A stretch of 64,000 bases of DNA from Deinococcus peraridilitoris DSM 19664 (lineage in GTDB: Bacteria > Deinococcota > Deinococci > Deinococcales > Deinococcaceae), in the NCBI RefSeq assembly GCF_000317835.1, contig NC_019793.1, positions 1,140,001 to 1,204,000 on the forward strand, in the 5' to 3' direction. Positions 28,908 through 36,283 of the stretch are shown here, piece by piece (the first letter of the stretch is position 1; the number at the start of each line of letters is the position of its first letter). The position numbers were made by a program, and so were the translations under genes. Below the pieces are notes generated by a model that saw only the letters and a program-made list of their open reading frames with translations, made no database searches and was not told the origin of the DNA.

Positions 28908-29777
28908 TTAAAAGCGGCGACGGGTAGCCCAGCGGGCCAGCAGGGTCGTCACGAAAATCAGCAGCACCAGCACCAACGCGGCGGCGTTGGCCAGACGGTG
29001 CCACTCTTCGTACGGGCTCACGACATACGTGAAAATCGCCAGCGGCAACGCCGACACCGGTTGCAGCGGGTCGACACTGAGACGCGGATTGCCAAAGGCA
29101 GTGAACAGCAGGGGCGCCGCTTCACCGGCCACGCGCGCGACGGCCAGCATCACGCCCGTAATGATTCCACCCGTCGCCGACGGCAGCACAATCGACCACG
29201 TCACGCGCCATTGCGGCAACCCGAGGCTCATGCCGGCCTCGCGCACGCTGAGCGGGACCAGCTTCAGCACTTCCTCGGTGGTGCGCACGACGATGGGAAT
29301 CATCAGCAGGCCCAGCGCGATGCCGCCCGAGAGGGCGCTGAACTGGCGCATGGCGATCACCACCAGACCGTACGCCACCAGACCCATCACGATGGCCGGC
29401 ACGCCCGACAGCACGTCGCTCACGAGGCGCACGGTGGGAACGAGCGGATGGCGCGGAAACTCTGCCAGGAAAATGCCGCCTGCCACGCCGATGATCACCC
29501 CGATCACCGAGGCGATGGCCAGCAGCAGCAACGTGCCGACGATGGCGTTGCGCAATCCGCCGCCCGCTTCTCCCACGGGCACCGGGTCCTGGGTAAAGAA
29601 GTCCAGGTTGATGGCCTGAATCCCGTTCGAGATCAGATACCACAGGATGGCAAACAGCGGAATCAGGATCACCAGGGTCGCCAGACCGATCAAACCGGCC
29701 GCGATGATGTTCTTGACCTGGCGTGCGCGGCGGTTGCGCGACAGATCGAGTGAAGCTCGCCGTTGGGCCAGGGCCAT
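28908..29777 (-). CDS. pstA: Phosphate ABC transporter permease PstA
   Basis: 289-residue permease with six predicted membrane helices and the PstA EAA-like loop (EEVLKLVPLSVREAGMSLGLPQWR). The ATG at 29777 overlaps the pstC stop codon (TGATG), showing translational coupling; an upstream extension of the frame overlaps pstC and is an artefact. It forms the channel with PstC. Confidence 0.95.
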   Translation of the reverse strand: MALAQRRASLDLSRNRRARQVKNIIAAGLIGLATLVILIPLFAILWYLISNGIQAINLDFFTQDPVPVGEAGGGLRNAIVGTLLLLAIASVIGVIIGVAGGIFLAEFPRHPLVPTVRLVSDVLSGVPAIVMGLVAYGLVVIAMRQFSALSGGIALGLLMIPIVVRTTEEVLKLVPLSVREAGMSLGLPQWRVTWSIVLPSATGGIITGVMLAVARVAGEAAPLLFTAFGNPRLSVDPLQPVSALPLAIFTYVVSPYEEWHRLANAAALVLVLLIFVTTLLARWATRRRF

Positions 29778-30742
29778 CAGTGGGTGCCTTTCGGAGTCAG
29801 ACGCGCGATGATCAGGCGCGCCAGGTAGTTGATGATGACGCTGATCGCAAAGAGCAGCAGGCCCACCTCGATCAAGCTGGAAAGGTGCAGGTCCTCGACG
29901 GCCTCGGTGAACTCGTTGGCGATCACCGACGACATGGTCGCCGTGGAGTCCCAGATGCTTCCGGGCAACGACGGGGTGTTGCCGATCACCATGGTCACGG
30001 CCATGGTTTCCCCCAGGGCGCGTCCCAGCGACAGAATCACCCCACCGAAGATGCCAGCGCGCGCGAAGGGCAGGATCGCGCCGCGAATCACTTCCCATTT
30101 GGTGGCGCCCAGCGCATACATCGCTTCCCGCTGATCAGCAGGCACCAGCCGGATCACGTCACGCGACACCGACGCGGTGTAGGGAATCACCATCACCGCC
30201 AGAATCAGGCTGGCGGTCATCAGACCAAATCCTGTGGGTGCCGACGGCACCAGCCATTTGAGCAGCGGATTCTGCACGATCCACGGCTGATAGAAAATCC
30301 ACAGTTCGGCGCTGCGGACCATGGGCACCAGCACGAACACGGCCCATAATCCGTAGATGACGCTGGGAATCGCCGCCAGCAGCTCGACCAGGTAACTGAC
30401 CGGCTCGGCAATCCAGCGGGGAGCGTACTCGGTCACGAAGATGGCCCCGCCGATGGCGAGCGGTACGGCGATGATCAGGGCAATGACGCTCGTGAGAATC
30501 GTCCCGACGATGAAGTTCAACGCGCCGAAGCGCCCGGTCACCGGGTTCCACACGACGTCCACCAGAAAGCGCCAACCAAACTCCCGAATGGACAGCAAAC
30601 TCGACGAAGCCAGTTCGTAGACCGAAATGGCGAAGATGGCCACGATGGTCAGGGCCAGACCGAGCACCAGCGCGCGATAAGTTCCGTCGCCACGCGAGGA
30701 AACGCTTTTCTTGTTGGGACGGACGGGAGTGATTTTGGTCAT
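29777..30742 (-). CDS. pstC: Phosphate ABC transporter permease PstC
   Basis: 321-residue permease. FLVDVVWNP, YALGATKWEVIRGAILPFAR and GRALGETMAVTMVIGN are PstC family segments. The ATG at 30742 is chosen because GGAGGT lies 10 bases upstream; a GTG four codons earlier is too close to it. It follows pstS after a terminator-like hairpin. Confidence 0.95.
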   Translation of the reverse strand: MTKITPVRPNKKSVSSRGDGTYRALVLGLALTIVAIFAISVYELASSSLLSIREFGWRFLVDVVWNPVTGRFGALNFIVGTILTSVIALIIAVPLAIGGAIFVTEYAPRWIAEPVSYLVELLAAIPSVIYGLWAVFVLVPMVRSAELWIFYQPWIVQNPLLKWLVPSAPTGFGLMTASLILAVMVIPYTASVSRDVIRLVPADQREAMYALGATKWEVIRGAILPFARAGIFGGVILSLGRALGETMAVTMVIGNTPSLPGSIWDSTATMSSVIANEFTEAVEDLHLSSLIEVGLLLFAISVIINYLARLIIARLTPKGTH

Positions 30743-30850
30743 GCGAAAGCACACCTCCGCGGTGTCCTGAACAGTTCACCCTGGTTGTGTCATGGAAACG
30801 TCAGCTGAGGCTGACAGCACCCTGAGAGCGTTGTCAGCGACAACAAACAA

Positions 30851-30880
30851 GCCGGGTGATTGCTCACCCGGCCCACCACC
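30851..30880 (-). terminator. Hairpin between pstS and pstC
   Basis: GCCGGGTGA and TCACCCGGC pair with a 4-base loop (30851-30872), and on the minus strand CTTGTTTGTT follows. It lies between the pstS stop and pstC. Partial termination here would raise PstS over the permeases, a common feature of pst operons. Confidence 0.65.
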
Positions 30881-30888
30881 CGACTTGT

Positions 30889-31917
30889 TTATTTGAGTGC
30901 TTTGCCGTCGTAGGTGATCGAAGCGATGATCGCCTTGGCACGCGTCGCGGCGTTGCCGGGCAGACCGGCGTAATCGAGTGGCTCGGCGTACTTCTGGCCG
31001 TCGGTGACCATCCAGCCCAGCATCTTCTTGAGGGCCGAGGCCTGCGCTTCAGTACGGTTGCCGTACTTCTGGTCGGCGTACACCAGCACCCAGGTGAAGC
31101 TGGAGATCGGGTATCCCTTGGCAGAGTTCACGAGGCTGACGCGCGTATCGGCAGGCACGACCTTGGAGCCCGCCGCTTCGGTGACGGTCTTGGGGCTCGC
31201 CACCACGAACTGTCCTGCTTTGTTCTGCACGGCCCCGTACGCGATCTTGTTCTGCAGGGCGTAGACCAGTTCGTTGTAACCGATGGCACCCGGAGTGCTC
31301 TTCACGATGCCCGCCACACCTTCGTTGCCCTTACCGCCGATACCGACGGGCCACTGCACGGTGGTCGCGGTACCGACCTTGCTCTTCCACTCGCTGCTGA
31401 CGCTCGAGAGGTAATCCACCCACACGAAGGTGGTGCCGCTGCCGTCACTGCGACGCACGACCGTGATGGGCAGCGGGGGCAGGGTGACGCCGGCGTTGAG
31501 CTTGGTGATGGCAGGGTCATTCCAGGTCCTGATCTTGCCGAGGTAGATGTCGGCCAGCACCTTGCCCGTGAACTTGAGCTGGGTGTTCACACCGGGCAGG
31601 TTGTAGGTCGGCACGACTGCACCGAGTGTGATCGGGATGTGCAGAATCTTGCCAGAGGCCTTCTTGAGATCCTCGTCGTTCATCGGGCCGTCGGTGGCGC
31701 CAAAGTCCACCGTGCGCTCCAGAATCTGGCGCTGTCCGCCGCCCGAGCCGATCGACTGGTAGTTCACGTCGTCGCTGCTGATTTTGTTCCACTCATTAAA
31801 CATCTTCGAGTAGAGCGGGTAAGGGAAGGTAGCGCCCGCACCCGTGAGGTTTACCGCGAACGCCGTGCTGGTCACGGCGGTCAGTCCCAGAGCAAGAATC
31901 TTCTTCATCGCCGTCAT
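30889..31917 (-). CDS. pstS: Phosphate-binding protein PstS
   Basis: 342-residue periplasmic binding protein. A signal peptide ([18 protein letters not shown], after MTA) precedes the PstS start [20 protein letters not shown]. Phosphate-site segments are [18 protein letters not shown] and [14 protein letters not shown] 31917 or the MKK ATG 9 bases later could be used; neither has a strong ribosome-binding site. It heads the pst cluster and is divergent from a small gene that carries a Pho-box-like repeat. Confidence 0.96.
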   Translation of the reverse strand: MTAMKKILALGLTAVTSTAFAVNLTGAGATFPYPLYSKMFNEWNKISSDDVNYQSIGSGGGQRQILERTVDFGATDGPMNDEDLKKASGKILHIPITLGAVVPTYNLPGVNTQLKFTGKVLADIYLGKIRTWNDPAITKLNAGVTLPPLPITVVRRSDGSGTTFVWVDYLSSVSSEWKSKVGTATTVQWPVGIGGKGNEGVAGIVKSTPGAIGYNELVYALQNKIAYGAVQNKAGQFVVASPKTVTEAAGSKVVPADTRVSLVNSAKGYPISSFTWVLVYADQKYGNRTEAQASALKKMLGWMVTDGQKYAEPLDYAGLPGNAATRAKAIIASITYDGKALK

Positions 31918-31994
31918 GTTGGCGCGCTTGTGTCAAGGAAAGGTCAGCCCGGGAAAGTGCTTCCTCTGCCAGCTTTCAGGCAGTCACTGCTCTG

Positions 31995-32012
31995 CTGTCA
32001 GGCCACTGTAAG
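31995..32012 (+). promoter_or_regulatory. Pho-box-like direct repeat
   Basis: CTGTCA (31995-32000) and CTGTAA (32006-32011) are two 6-base repeats with an 11-bp period, the spacing of the E. coli PhoB box. The element ends 11 bases before the -10 hexamer TACGTT (32024), the place where a Pho box replaces the -35 region. It reads toward the 90-aa gene at 32035, and pstS is divergent on the other side. Match to the Deinococcus Pho consensus cannot be tested here. Confidence 0.5.
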
Positions 32013-32023
32013 TCAGACTTCGC

Positions 32024-32029
32024 TACGTT
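32024..32029 (+). promoter_or_regulatory. -10 element of the 90-aa gene next to pstS
   Basis: TACGTT lies 5 bases before the ATG at 32035. No -35 hexamer is present; the Pho-box-like repeat occupies that position. Confidence 0.45.
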
Positions 32030-32034
32030 AAGGT

Positions 32035-32307
32035 ATGACGCACAATATCGAGGAACTGAACAAGGAGTGGCGCGGCCGGTACGTAGCCTATACAGACGCG
32101 CTGTTGCTGCGCGGTCTGGACGCCTGTGGCGTGTGGTTCGACTGGCGAAACGAGGACGGTCAGCTACGCTTTGTCTCCATCGGAGCAGACGGTGAACTGC
32201 TCGTTGCACGTCCCCTGTGGCGTGGTGCTCCGCCCGCAGGGGTGGTGGGCGAGGTGCTGCGTAAGACTGGGCATGCGCTTTCGCTCGACGAGGTGCTGGC
32301 AGGCTGA
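32035..32307 (+). CDS. Hypothetical protein (90 aa), possibly Pho-regulated
   Basis: 90-residue soluble protein. It contains MTHNIEELNKEWRGRYVAYTDALLLRG, a GVWFDWRNEDGQLRFVSIGADGELLVARPLW strand-rich middle and a helical end. I recognise no family. It is divergent from pstS and has a Pho-box-like repeat in place of a -35 element, so expression under phosphate starvation is a reasonable guess. Confidence 0.6.
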   Translation: MTHNIEELNKEWRGRYVAYTDALLLRGLDACGVWFDWRNEDGQLRFVSIGADGELLVARPLWRGAPPAGVVGEVLRKTGHALSLDEVLAG

Positions 32308-32703
32308 GCGGGCACAGACCGCGGGAATACGGTCGTTTAGCCTGCCCGAGTCTGGGTTGGGTCGGGGCTGCAGTCCGTACACATTTACCGTTCTACGCGA
32401 GGCGCAGTGGCTCATTGAGATGCAGGCCGAGGAACTGCAGCAGCTCCGCGCAACACTGCGTGAGTACGCGAATGCGAACGAGGCCGTCTCCAAGGCGGAG
32501 CTGGCCCGCTCAAACGACTGCCGGGAGAATGAGCGGTGTATTTTCGCGGGCAACTGATGCAGGCGCGCAAGGAGGCTCAGGAGTGGATTAGGGTGGCAGA
32601 GCGTGCTGTGCTGAACGCCGCTCAAGAGAGGTTATTGCCCAGAGGATGAAATGGAACGCTGCCAGACCTTTATCACAGCTGCAATGTCAGGGAACGGCTG
32701 GGA
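32308..32703. other. Gene-poor stretch with coding remnants
   Basis: No intact gene is seen. The right part (32381-32649, plus) holds two helical open fragments in different frames, annotated as a pseudogene. The left part shows nothing recognisable. Confidence 0.5.
32381..32649 (+). pseudogene. Frameshifted helical protein remnant
   Basis: One frame reads a coiled, Glu/Gln/Ala-rich peptide (TVLREAQWLIEMQAEELQQL and on to NDCRENE). Near 32533 coding character moves to another frame that continues YFRGQLMQARKEAQEW and then a helical stretch to a stop at 32647-32649. Together they look like the C-terminal part of one helical protein broken by an indel. There is no start, no promoter and no recognised family. 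It could be a remnant of a mobile element or phage gene. Confidence 0.35.
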
Positions 32704-33240
32704 TCACGACTCGTCCCCACGGCGACGGCCCCACACCCAAGGCAGCACCCACCACATGCTGATCAGCAGGGCAGCCATCAACCCGGTCACCCACCACGAC
32801 CAGGGTTCGCCCAGCACCATGAACATCACCAGGTGCGTCGCGAGAATCCAAGCAAGAGACAATGGCACCAGCCCGATCACCAGCATGCGAGTCTCGAAAC
32901 CCTTGAAGTCCTCGCGTGCACGAACAGGCCACATCAGCCGGTGGTGCACCGCGGGCGAACTGAAAAACACCAGGCTGGTCAGTGAGCACACGAAAGTGGC
33001 GACGTACGCCCACTTCTCCTGGAGGATCAGGTCACTGAAGGCCGCGCTGAACGGGAGCACGACCAGGAAAGCGGTGAGTACCTGTGCGCCCGCGAGCAGC
33101 ACACGCGTCTCCTGGAGTAGGTCGTCAAATGCAGCTTCATTGTGTCGAGCTTCGCTTCGCATGGCAGCCTCTACTTTACCGTTGAGACGTTTAATAACGA
33201 CTTTCGCAGCATTATTCCAGTCCTCTAGAGCGTTTGTCAT
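32704..33240 (-). CDS. DUF6328 family membrane protein with IS-derived 5' end
   Basis: 178-residue protein with four membrane helices. ETRVLLAGAQVLTAFLVVLPFS and the SSPAVHHRLMW segment fit DUF6328. The open frame begins with ATG at 33240, but bases 33228-33240 belong to the terminal inverted repeat of the adjacent IS630 element, so MTNA and part of the next codon are IS-encoded. The native start may be M27 (33162, MRSEARHNEAAFDDLL) or has been lost. The ATG overlaps the transposase-remnant stop codon (ATGA). Confidence 0.75.
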   Translation of the reverse strand: MTNALEDWNNAAKVVIKRLNGKVEAAMRSEARHNEAAFDDLLQETRVLLAGAQVLTAFLVVLPFSAAFSDLILQEKWAYVATFVCSLTSLVFFSSPAVHHRLMWPVRAREDFKGFETRMLVIGLVPLSLAWILATHLVMFMVLGEPWSWWVTGLMAALLISMWWVLPWVWGRRRGDES

Positions 33241-33252
33241 ATTGATTGATGG
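33228..33252 (+). repeat. IS630 left terminal inverted repeat
   Basis: It begins GAGCGTTTGTCATATTG and is the inverted counterpart of 34910-34934. It contains the transposase stop codon and the start codon of the DUF6328 open frame. Confidence 0.75.
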
Positions 33253-33529
33253 GGTAAGGCGTGAGAGAACCAGCCGAGAATGTCAGCTGGCGTGACGGCG
33301 GCAAGAGCTTTGCCCAGAGCAGCGATGACCGCATCAGCAGATCTGGCAGCCCAGCCCCTGAGCAAAGCTTTGAGCTTGGAGAACAGCATCTCAATCAGGT
33401 TGAAGTCCGGACTGTAGGGGGCAGGTAGATCAGCTGACAGCCCCTGGCCTCGATCAAATGGCGAATGTTTTCCCGCTTAGAGCGTTTGTCCATTCCACCC
33501 TTGGAGGAAGACACTCCATCAATGCCATT

Positions 33530-34083
33530 GTCTTGGGCAGAACGGACGCCCATGAGGACGCCTGCCCGCGTCTTGGGCAGAACGGACGCCCATGAGGACG
33601 CCTGCCCGCGTCTTGGGCAGAACGGACGCCCATGAGGACGCCTGCCCGCGTCTTGGGCAGAACGGACTCGCATGAGCAAGCCTGGCCGCTTGGGCAGAAC
33701 GGACGCCCTTATGGACGCCTGCCCGCGTCTTGGGCAGAACGGACGCCCTTATGGACGCCTGCCCGCGTCTTGGGCAGAACGGACGCCCATGAGGACGCCT
33801 GCCCGCGTCTTGGGCAGAACGGACTCGCATGAGCAAGCCTGGCCGCTTGGGCAGAACGGACGCCCTTATGGACGCCTGCCCGCGTCTTGGGCAGAACGGA
33901 CGCCCTTATGGACGCCTGCCCGCGTCTTGGGCAGAACGGACGCCCTTATGGACGCCTGCCCGCGTCTTGGGCAGAACGGACGCCCTTATGGACGCCTGCC
34001 CGCGTCTTGGGCAGAACGGACGCCCTTATGGACGCCTGCCCGCGTCTTGGGCAGAACGGACGCCCTTATGGACGCCTGCCCGC
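33530..34083. repeat. 14-unit tandem repeat array, 40-bp unit
   Basis: Fourteen head-to-tail units, twelve of 40 bp and two of 37 bp (33690-33726 and 33847-33883), total 554 bp. Each starts (GTC)TTGGGCAGAACGGAC. Three variants differ in the middle: A (CCATGAGGACG), B (TCGCATGAGCAAGCC) and C (CCTTATGGACG; the 37-bp form is C'). The order is A A A B C' C A B C' C C C C C. The A-B-C'-C block occurs twice, showing a 157-bp segmental duplication, followed by expansion of C. GGGCAG and CTGCCC within a unit are complementary. Confidence 0.95.
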
Positions 34084-34137
34084 TTCCAAACGCTCCTGGT
34101 CAAGGTCACTCGCTCCCCGCGCTGACAGCGTGCCCAA

Positions 34138-34217
34138 AAGCGGTTTCGGGCACTGCGCGCTCTCCGCTCGGTCAAAAACATGGATCAAAAACCGATCCAT
34201 GTCTTTGACAACCGCTT
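34138..34217. repeat. Palindromic right end of the nested element
   Basis: AAGCGGTT (34138-34145) and AACCGCTT (34210-34217) are an inverted pair bracketing a hairpin. In the hairpin, 34171-34186 pairs with 34194-34209 around a 7-base loop with few mismatches. The arrangement looks like a small palindromic element in its own right, or the folded end of the nested element. Confidence 0.65.
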
Positions 34218-34549
34218 TATGGGAAGCCAGGTTATCCATCAACCCCGTCTGTCCTGGCTGCAAGGTGGGGCACAGCACTTCACGAACGTAGGTCTCGAAG
34301 ACTTGAGCGTTCACGGCACCCTCGATCACCAGTTCCGCCTGAGGGCCGGACAGACTCAAGGCACACAGCAAGGTCAGATTCTTCTCGTGATTCCTGGGTA
34401 CCTGAGCATCAGCACGCTCACCACGAGGAGCACGAGCATAACGGCGCGTCATGGCGCTATTGAAGCCACTTTCGTCCAGACACACCAGCTCGCTCAGCTT
34501 CAAGCCAGCGATAGCCTCAAGAAAGCTCTGCCGCTCGACTTCCTGCTGT

Positions 34550-34909
34550 TCACACGCGCGGACGGCCTTTTTTTCTGGTGACCCCAAGCCGCTCCAGCAT
34601 GCGGTCCATGGTCTTGAAGCTCACCCGCACCCCGGTCTGCGCGAACCATAAGTCCGCATGCTCCTGCAAGGTTCGGTCGGGATGCTGTTCCACCTGCTGC
34701 CGGAGCAGGTCGTGTTGCTCTGGCTTCATCAGGTGGGGTTTGCCCGGTGAGGTACGACCTGCGAGCGACTGACCCCGACGGTGCGCATAGAGGTAGCGCC
34801 ACACCGTTGCTTCTGCAACTCCGAACACCGCCGCGACCTGCGCGGCACGTTGTCCTGCTTCGTGCGCCGCCACGATCCGCTCCCGCAAGTCCAACGAGTA
34901 CCCTCGCAT
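34550..34909 (-). CDS. IS630 OrfA, helix-turn-helix part of transposase
   Basis: 119 residues starting MRGYSLDLRERIVAAHEAG, with a helix-turn-helix around QRAAQVAAVFGVAEATVWRYL that would bind the inverted repeats. The frame ends just after an A7 run (about 34567-34573) where orfB overlaps in the +1 frame, so a full transposase would need frameshifting or transcriptional slippage there. TATGAT lies 6 bases before the ATG, inside the inverted repeat. Confidence 0.82.
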   Translation of the reverse strand: MRGYSLDLRERIVAAHEAGQRAAQVAAVFGVAEATVWRYLYAHRRGQSLAGRTSPGKPHLMKPEQHDLLRQQVEQHPDRTLQEHADLWFAQTGVRVSFKTMDRMLERLGVTRKKGRPRV

Positions 34910-34934
34910 CCCTCAATCATAACGACAAACGCTC
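34910..34934 (-). repeat. IS630 right terminal inverted repeat
   Basis: On the minus strand it begins GAGCGTTTGTCGTTATG. It carries the TATGAT hexamer that lies 6 bases before the orfA start. Confidence 0.75.
34916..34921 (-). promoter_or_regulatory. -10 element of IS630 orfA inside the inverted repeat
   Basis: TATGAT lies 6 bases from the orfA ATG at 34909. Confidence 0.4.
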
Positions 34935-34982
34935 TAAGGAGAGGTATCCGACATCCTTGGGGTAGACGCTGGCCCCGCGATG

Positions 34983-34988
34983 TACGCT
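34983..34988 (+). promoter_or_regulatory. -10 element of the 164-aa lipoprotein gene
   Basis: TACGCT lies 5 bases before the ATG at 34994. Confidence 0.45.
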
Positions 34989-34993
34989 CAGTC

Positions 34994-35488
34994 ATGCGTA
35001 CATCGCTATTGCTCATAGCGCTACTAGCAGGAGTGCCCCTCGTTGGATGCGCAGGCCCCCCGCAACCTCTCAAAGTCAGCAGTGGAATGCCTTTCTACGG
35101 CAGTTACACTGGAACAGCTACACCTGTCACCGGCCTAGAACGTGCATCGCTGCCAATGACAATCACCAGCACAGCGGCCTACGAAAACGCCCAGCACTAC
35201 CGTTTCAACGGAACGCTGATCCTCGAGGACCAGATTTACTCTTTCACTGGTACCGCCACCGCGCAGGGCGGGATATTTTTCAAACCACAAGCAAGTTTCC
35301 ACTACGGCGATATCGGGTGGCAAGCGAATATTCAGCAGGCGAATTCGCAGGTCGGGACGATGTCCGGCAAAAACAAAATTGGTACAGCCGGTATGGAGGG
35401 CCTGAACGGTTCACTTACCGTGAATGGGACCAGCTACACCTTGCGGGCACACCTCACTCAAGTTGCCCCAGAAATGAAGTCTCCATAG
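34994..35488 (+). CDS. Hypothetical lipoprotein (164 aa)
   Basis: 164 residues with a type II signal peptide (MRTSLLLIALLAGVPLVGC, lipobox LVGC). The mature part is beta-rich (YGSYTGTATPV, HYRFNGTLILEDQIYSFTGTA, LNGSLTVNGTSYTLRAHL), suggesting a small barrel or lipocalin-like fold, but no family is recognised. The start is fixed by the signal peptide and the upstream TACGCT; a longer frame runs into the IS element. Confidence 0.68.
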   Translation: MRTSLLLIALLAGVPLVGCAGPPQPLKVSSGMPFYGSYTGTATPVTGLERASLPMTITSTAAYENAQHYRFNGTLILEDQIYSFTGTATAQGGIFFKPQASFHYGDIGWQANIQQANSQVGTMSGKNKIGTAGMEGLNGSLTVNGTSYTLRAHLTQVAPEMKSP

Positions 35489-35523
35489 AATTTTCCCAAG
35501 CAACGCGCTAATTAGTTCAAACA

Positions 35524-35567
35524 TCAAACAAAGGTGGACCGGCAGTTTACCGGGTCTACCTTTGTTT
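35524..35567. terminator. Bidirectional terminator between two lipoprotein genes
   Basis: AAACAAAGGT and ACCTTTGTTT pair as the outer stem with GACCGG/CCGGGTC inside. A and T tracts are built into the stem base on each side. It lies between converging genes. Confidence 0.7.
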
Positions 35568-35589
35568 CCGCGTAGATTTGGGCTTTAGC

Positions 35590-36198
35590 CTATTGCTCGC
35601 TGTAGATTGCTCGCGAATTGATACCCGTCACGTCGAAAGAGAAAGGCTGATTCGTGGCCGAGATCCCGAAGAAACGTAAGTCGGTGCTTCGGGAAACACT
35701 TCCCTTTTTGTCGATTGCGACTTGGGCCAGTCCACCCGCAAAGTTAATGTTCAGCGCGCCTGTTGGTGCACCGTTGGCCATGGTGCTGTCTTTGTCGAGG
35801 TTGAGGTCACAAGACTGGGTTCCACCGCTAACACGTGCACAAGCATATCCACTCGCAACATATGTGTTCATGCCTGTTTCCCGGCGGGGAGGGGTGGTCG
35901 CCATGTTCACACCATCGACCACATCCCGGATAATCTCGTAGCCGAGGATATAAGCTGCTTGTGACCCTGGACGCGCGTTGAACACGAAGCTGACCGTTCC
36001 TGCCGGACCAATCGTGTACTTTGTACCCGTGATATTGCCCTGAGGGTCCTTTTGCACTTGTCCTTGGACGGTCACGCTGCTACTTGCGTCTGACATGGTA
36101 GCGCCGACCAAAACCTGTGGCCCTAAAGAGGTCATTCCGCACGCGCTAAGAAGGGCGGAAATGGTGACTGCACCAACGACCAAGTTTATCTTTCTCAT
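35590..36198 (-). CDS. Hypothetical lipoprotein (202 aa)
   Basis: 202 residues starting MRKINLVVGAVTISALLSAC, a type II signal peptide with lipobox LSAC (Cys20). The mature part is beta-rich with two cysteines (YACARVSGGTQSC) that may form a disulfide. No recognised family. TATTCT lies 7 bases before the ATG. Confidence 0.7.
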   Translation of the reverse strand: MRKINLVVGAVTISALLSACGMTSLGPQVLVGATMSDASSSVTVQGQVQKDPQGNITGTKYTIGPAGTVSFVFNARPGSQAAYILGYEIIRDVVDGVNMATTPPRRETGMNTYVASGYACARVSGGTQSCDLNLDKDSTMANGAPTGALNINFAGGLAQVAIDKKGSVSRSTDLRFFGISATNQPFSFDVTGINSRAIYSEQ

Positions 36199-36205
36199 CC
36201 CTTTA

Positions 36206-36211
36206 AGAATA
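36206..36211 (-). promoter_or_regulatory. -10 element of the 202-aa lipoprotein gene
   Basis: TATTCT lies 7 bases from the ATG at 36198. Confidence 0.5.
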
Positions 36212-36283
36212 AGGCCTACAGAGCGCAGCCAAGTGAAAATTAGCGGACGCGGCCCGGGTCTTCCACCCTATAAGGCCGAGACC

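Larger units (their letters stand above)
33480..34217. mobile_element. Non-autonomous (MITE-like) element nested in the IS630 transposase gene
   Basis: A 738-bp segment is flanked by TA on both sides (33478-33479 and 34218-34219). Its ends are related inverted repeats, GAGCGTTTGTC (33480-33490) and, on the opposite strand, AAGCGGTTGTC (34217-34207), 9 of 11 identical and close to the IS630 ends. Removing it with one TA restores the transposase frame exactly (NLASHKRENIRHL). It encodes no transposase. It contains the 14-unit tandem array (33530-34083) and an 80-bp palindromic end (34138-34217). It was probably mobilised by an IS630-family transposase. Confidence 0.7.
33237..34587 (-). pseudogene. 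IS630 transposase OrfB (DDE domain), interrupted and frameshifted
   Basis: The 5' part (34587-34220) encodes VCLDESGFNSAM (first Asp) and GLMDNLASH (second Asp). The frame is then broken by the nested element. Removing 33480-34217 plus one TA joins CAT to AAGCGGGAA, giving NLASHKRENIRHLIEARGC in frame. The 3' part (33477-33237) continues to LPP. A run of five C residues (six needed) shifts the frame, and the other frame goes on with YSPDFNLIEMLFSKLKAL, holding the catalytic Glu, and ends in HALPHQSI. The transposase is therefore doubly inactivated. Confidence 0.85.
33228..34934 (-). mobile_element. IS630-family insertion sequence, degenerate, with nested insertion
   Basis: The ends are inverted copies beginning GAGCGTTTGTC (33228 rightward, 34934 leftward), with similarity continuing for about 25 bases. 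They are flanked by TA on both sides (33226-33227 and 34935-34936), the IS630 target duplication. Inside, on the minus strand, are orfA (helix-turn-helix) and orfB (DDE transposase). A 738-bp element is inserted at a TA in orfB. Without that and its TA copy the IS is 967 bp. A one-base deletion before the third catalytic residue also breaks orfB. Confidence 0.85.

Noticed and set aside
33530..34083. Possible CRISPR array
   Set aside because: Units are contiguous with no unique spacers between them, and no cas genes are present. It is a simple tandem repeat.
33519..34291. Long open frames across the tandem repeats on both strands (up to 178 codons)
   Set aside because: They result from a repeat unit that lacks stop codons in several frames. 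There are no ribosome-binding sites, and the array lies inside a mobile element.
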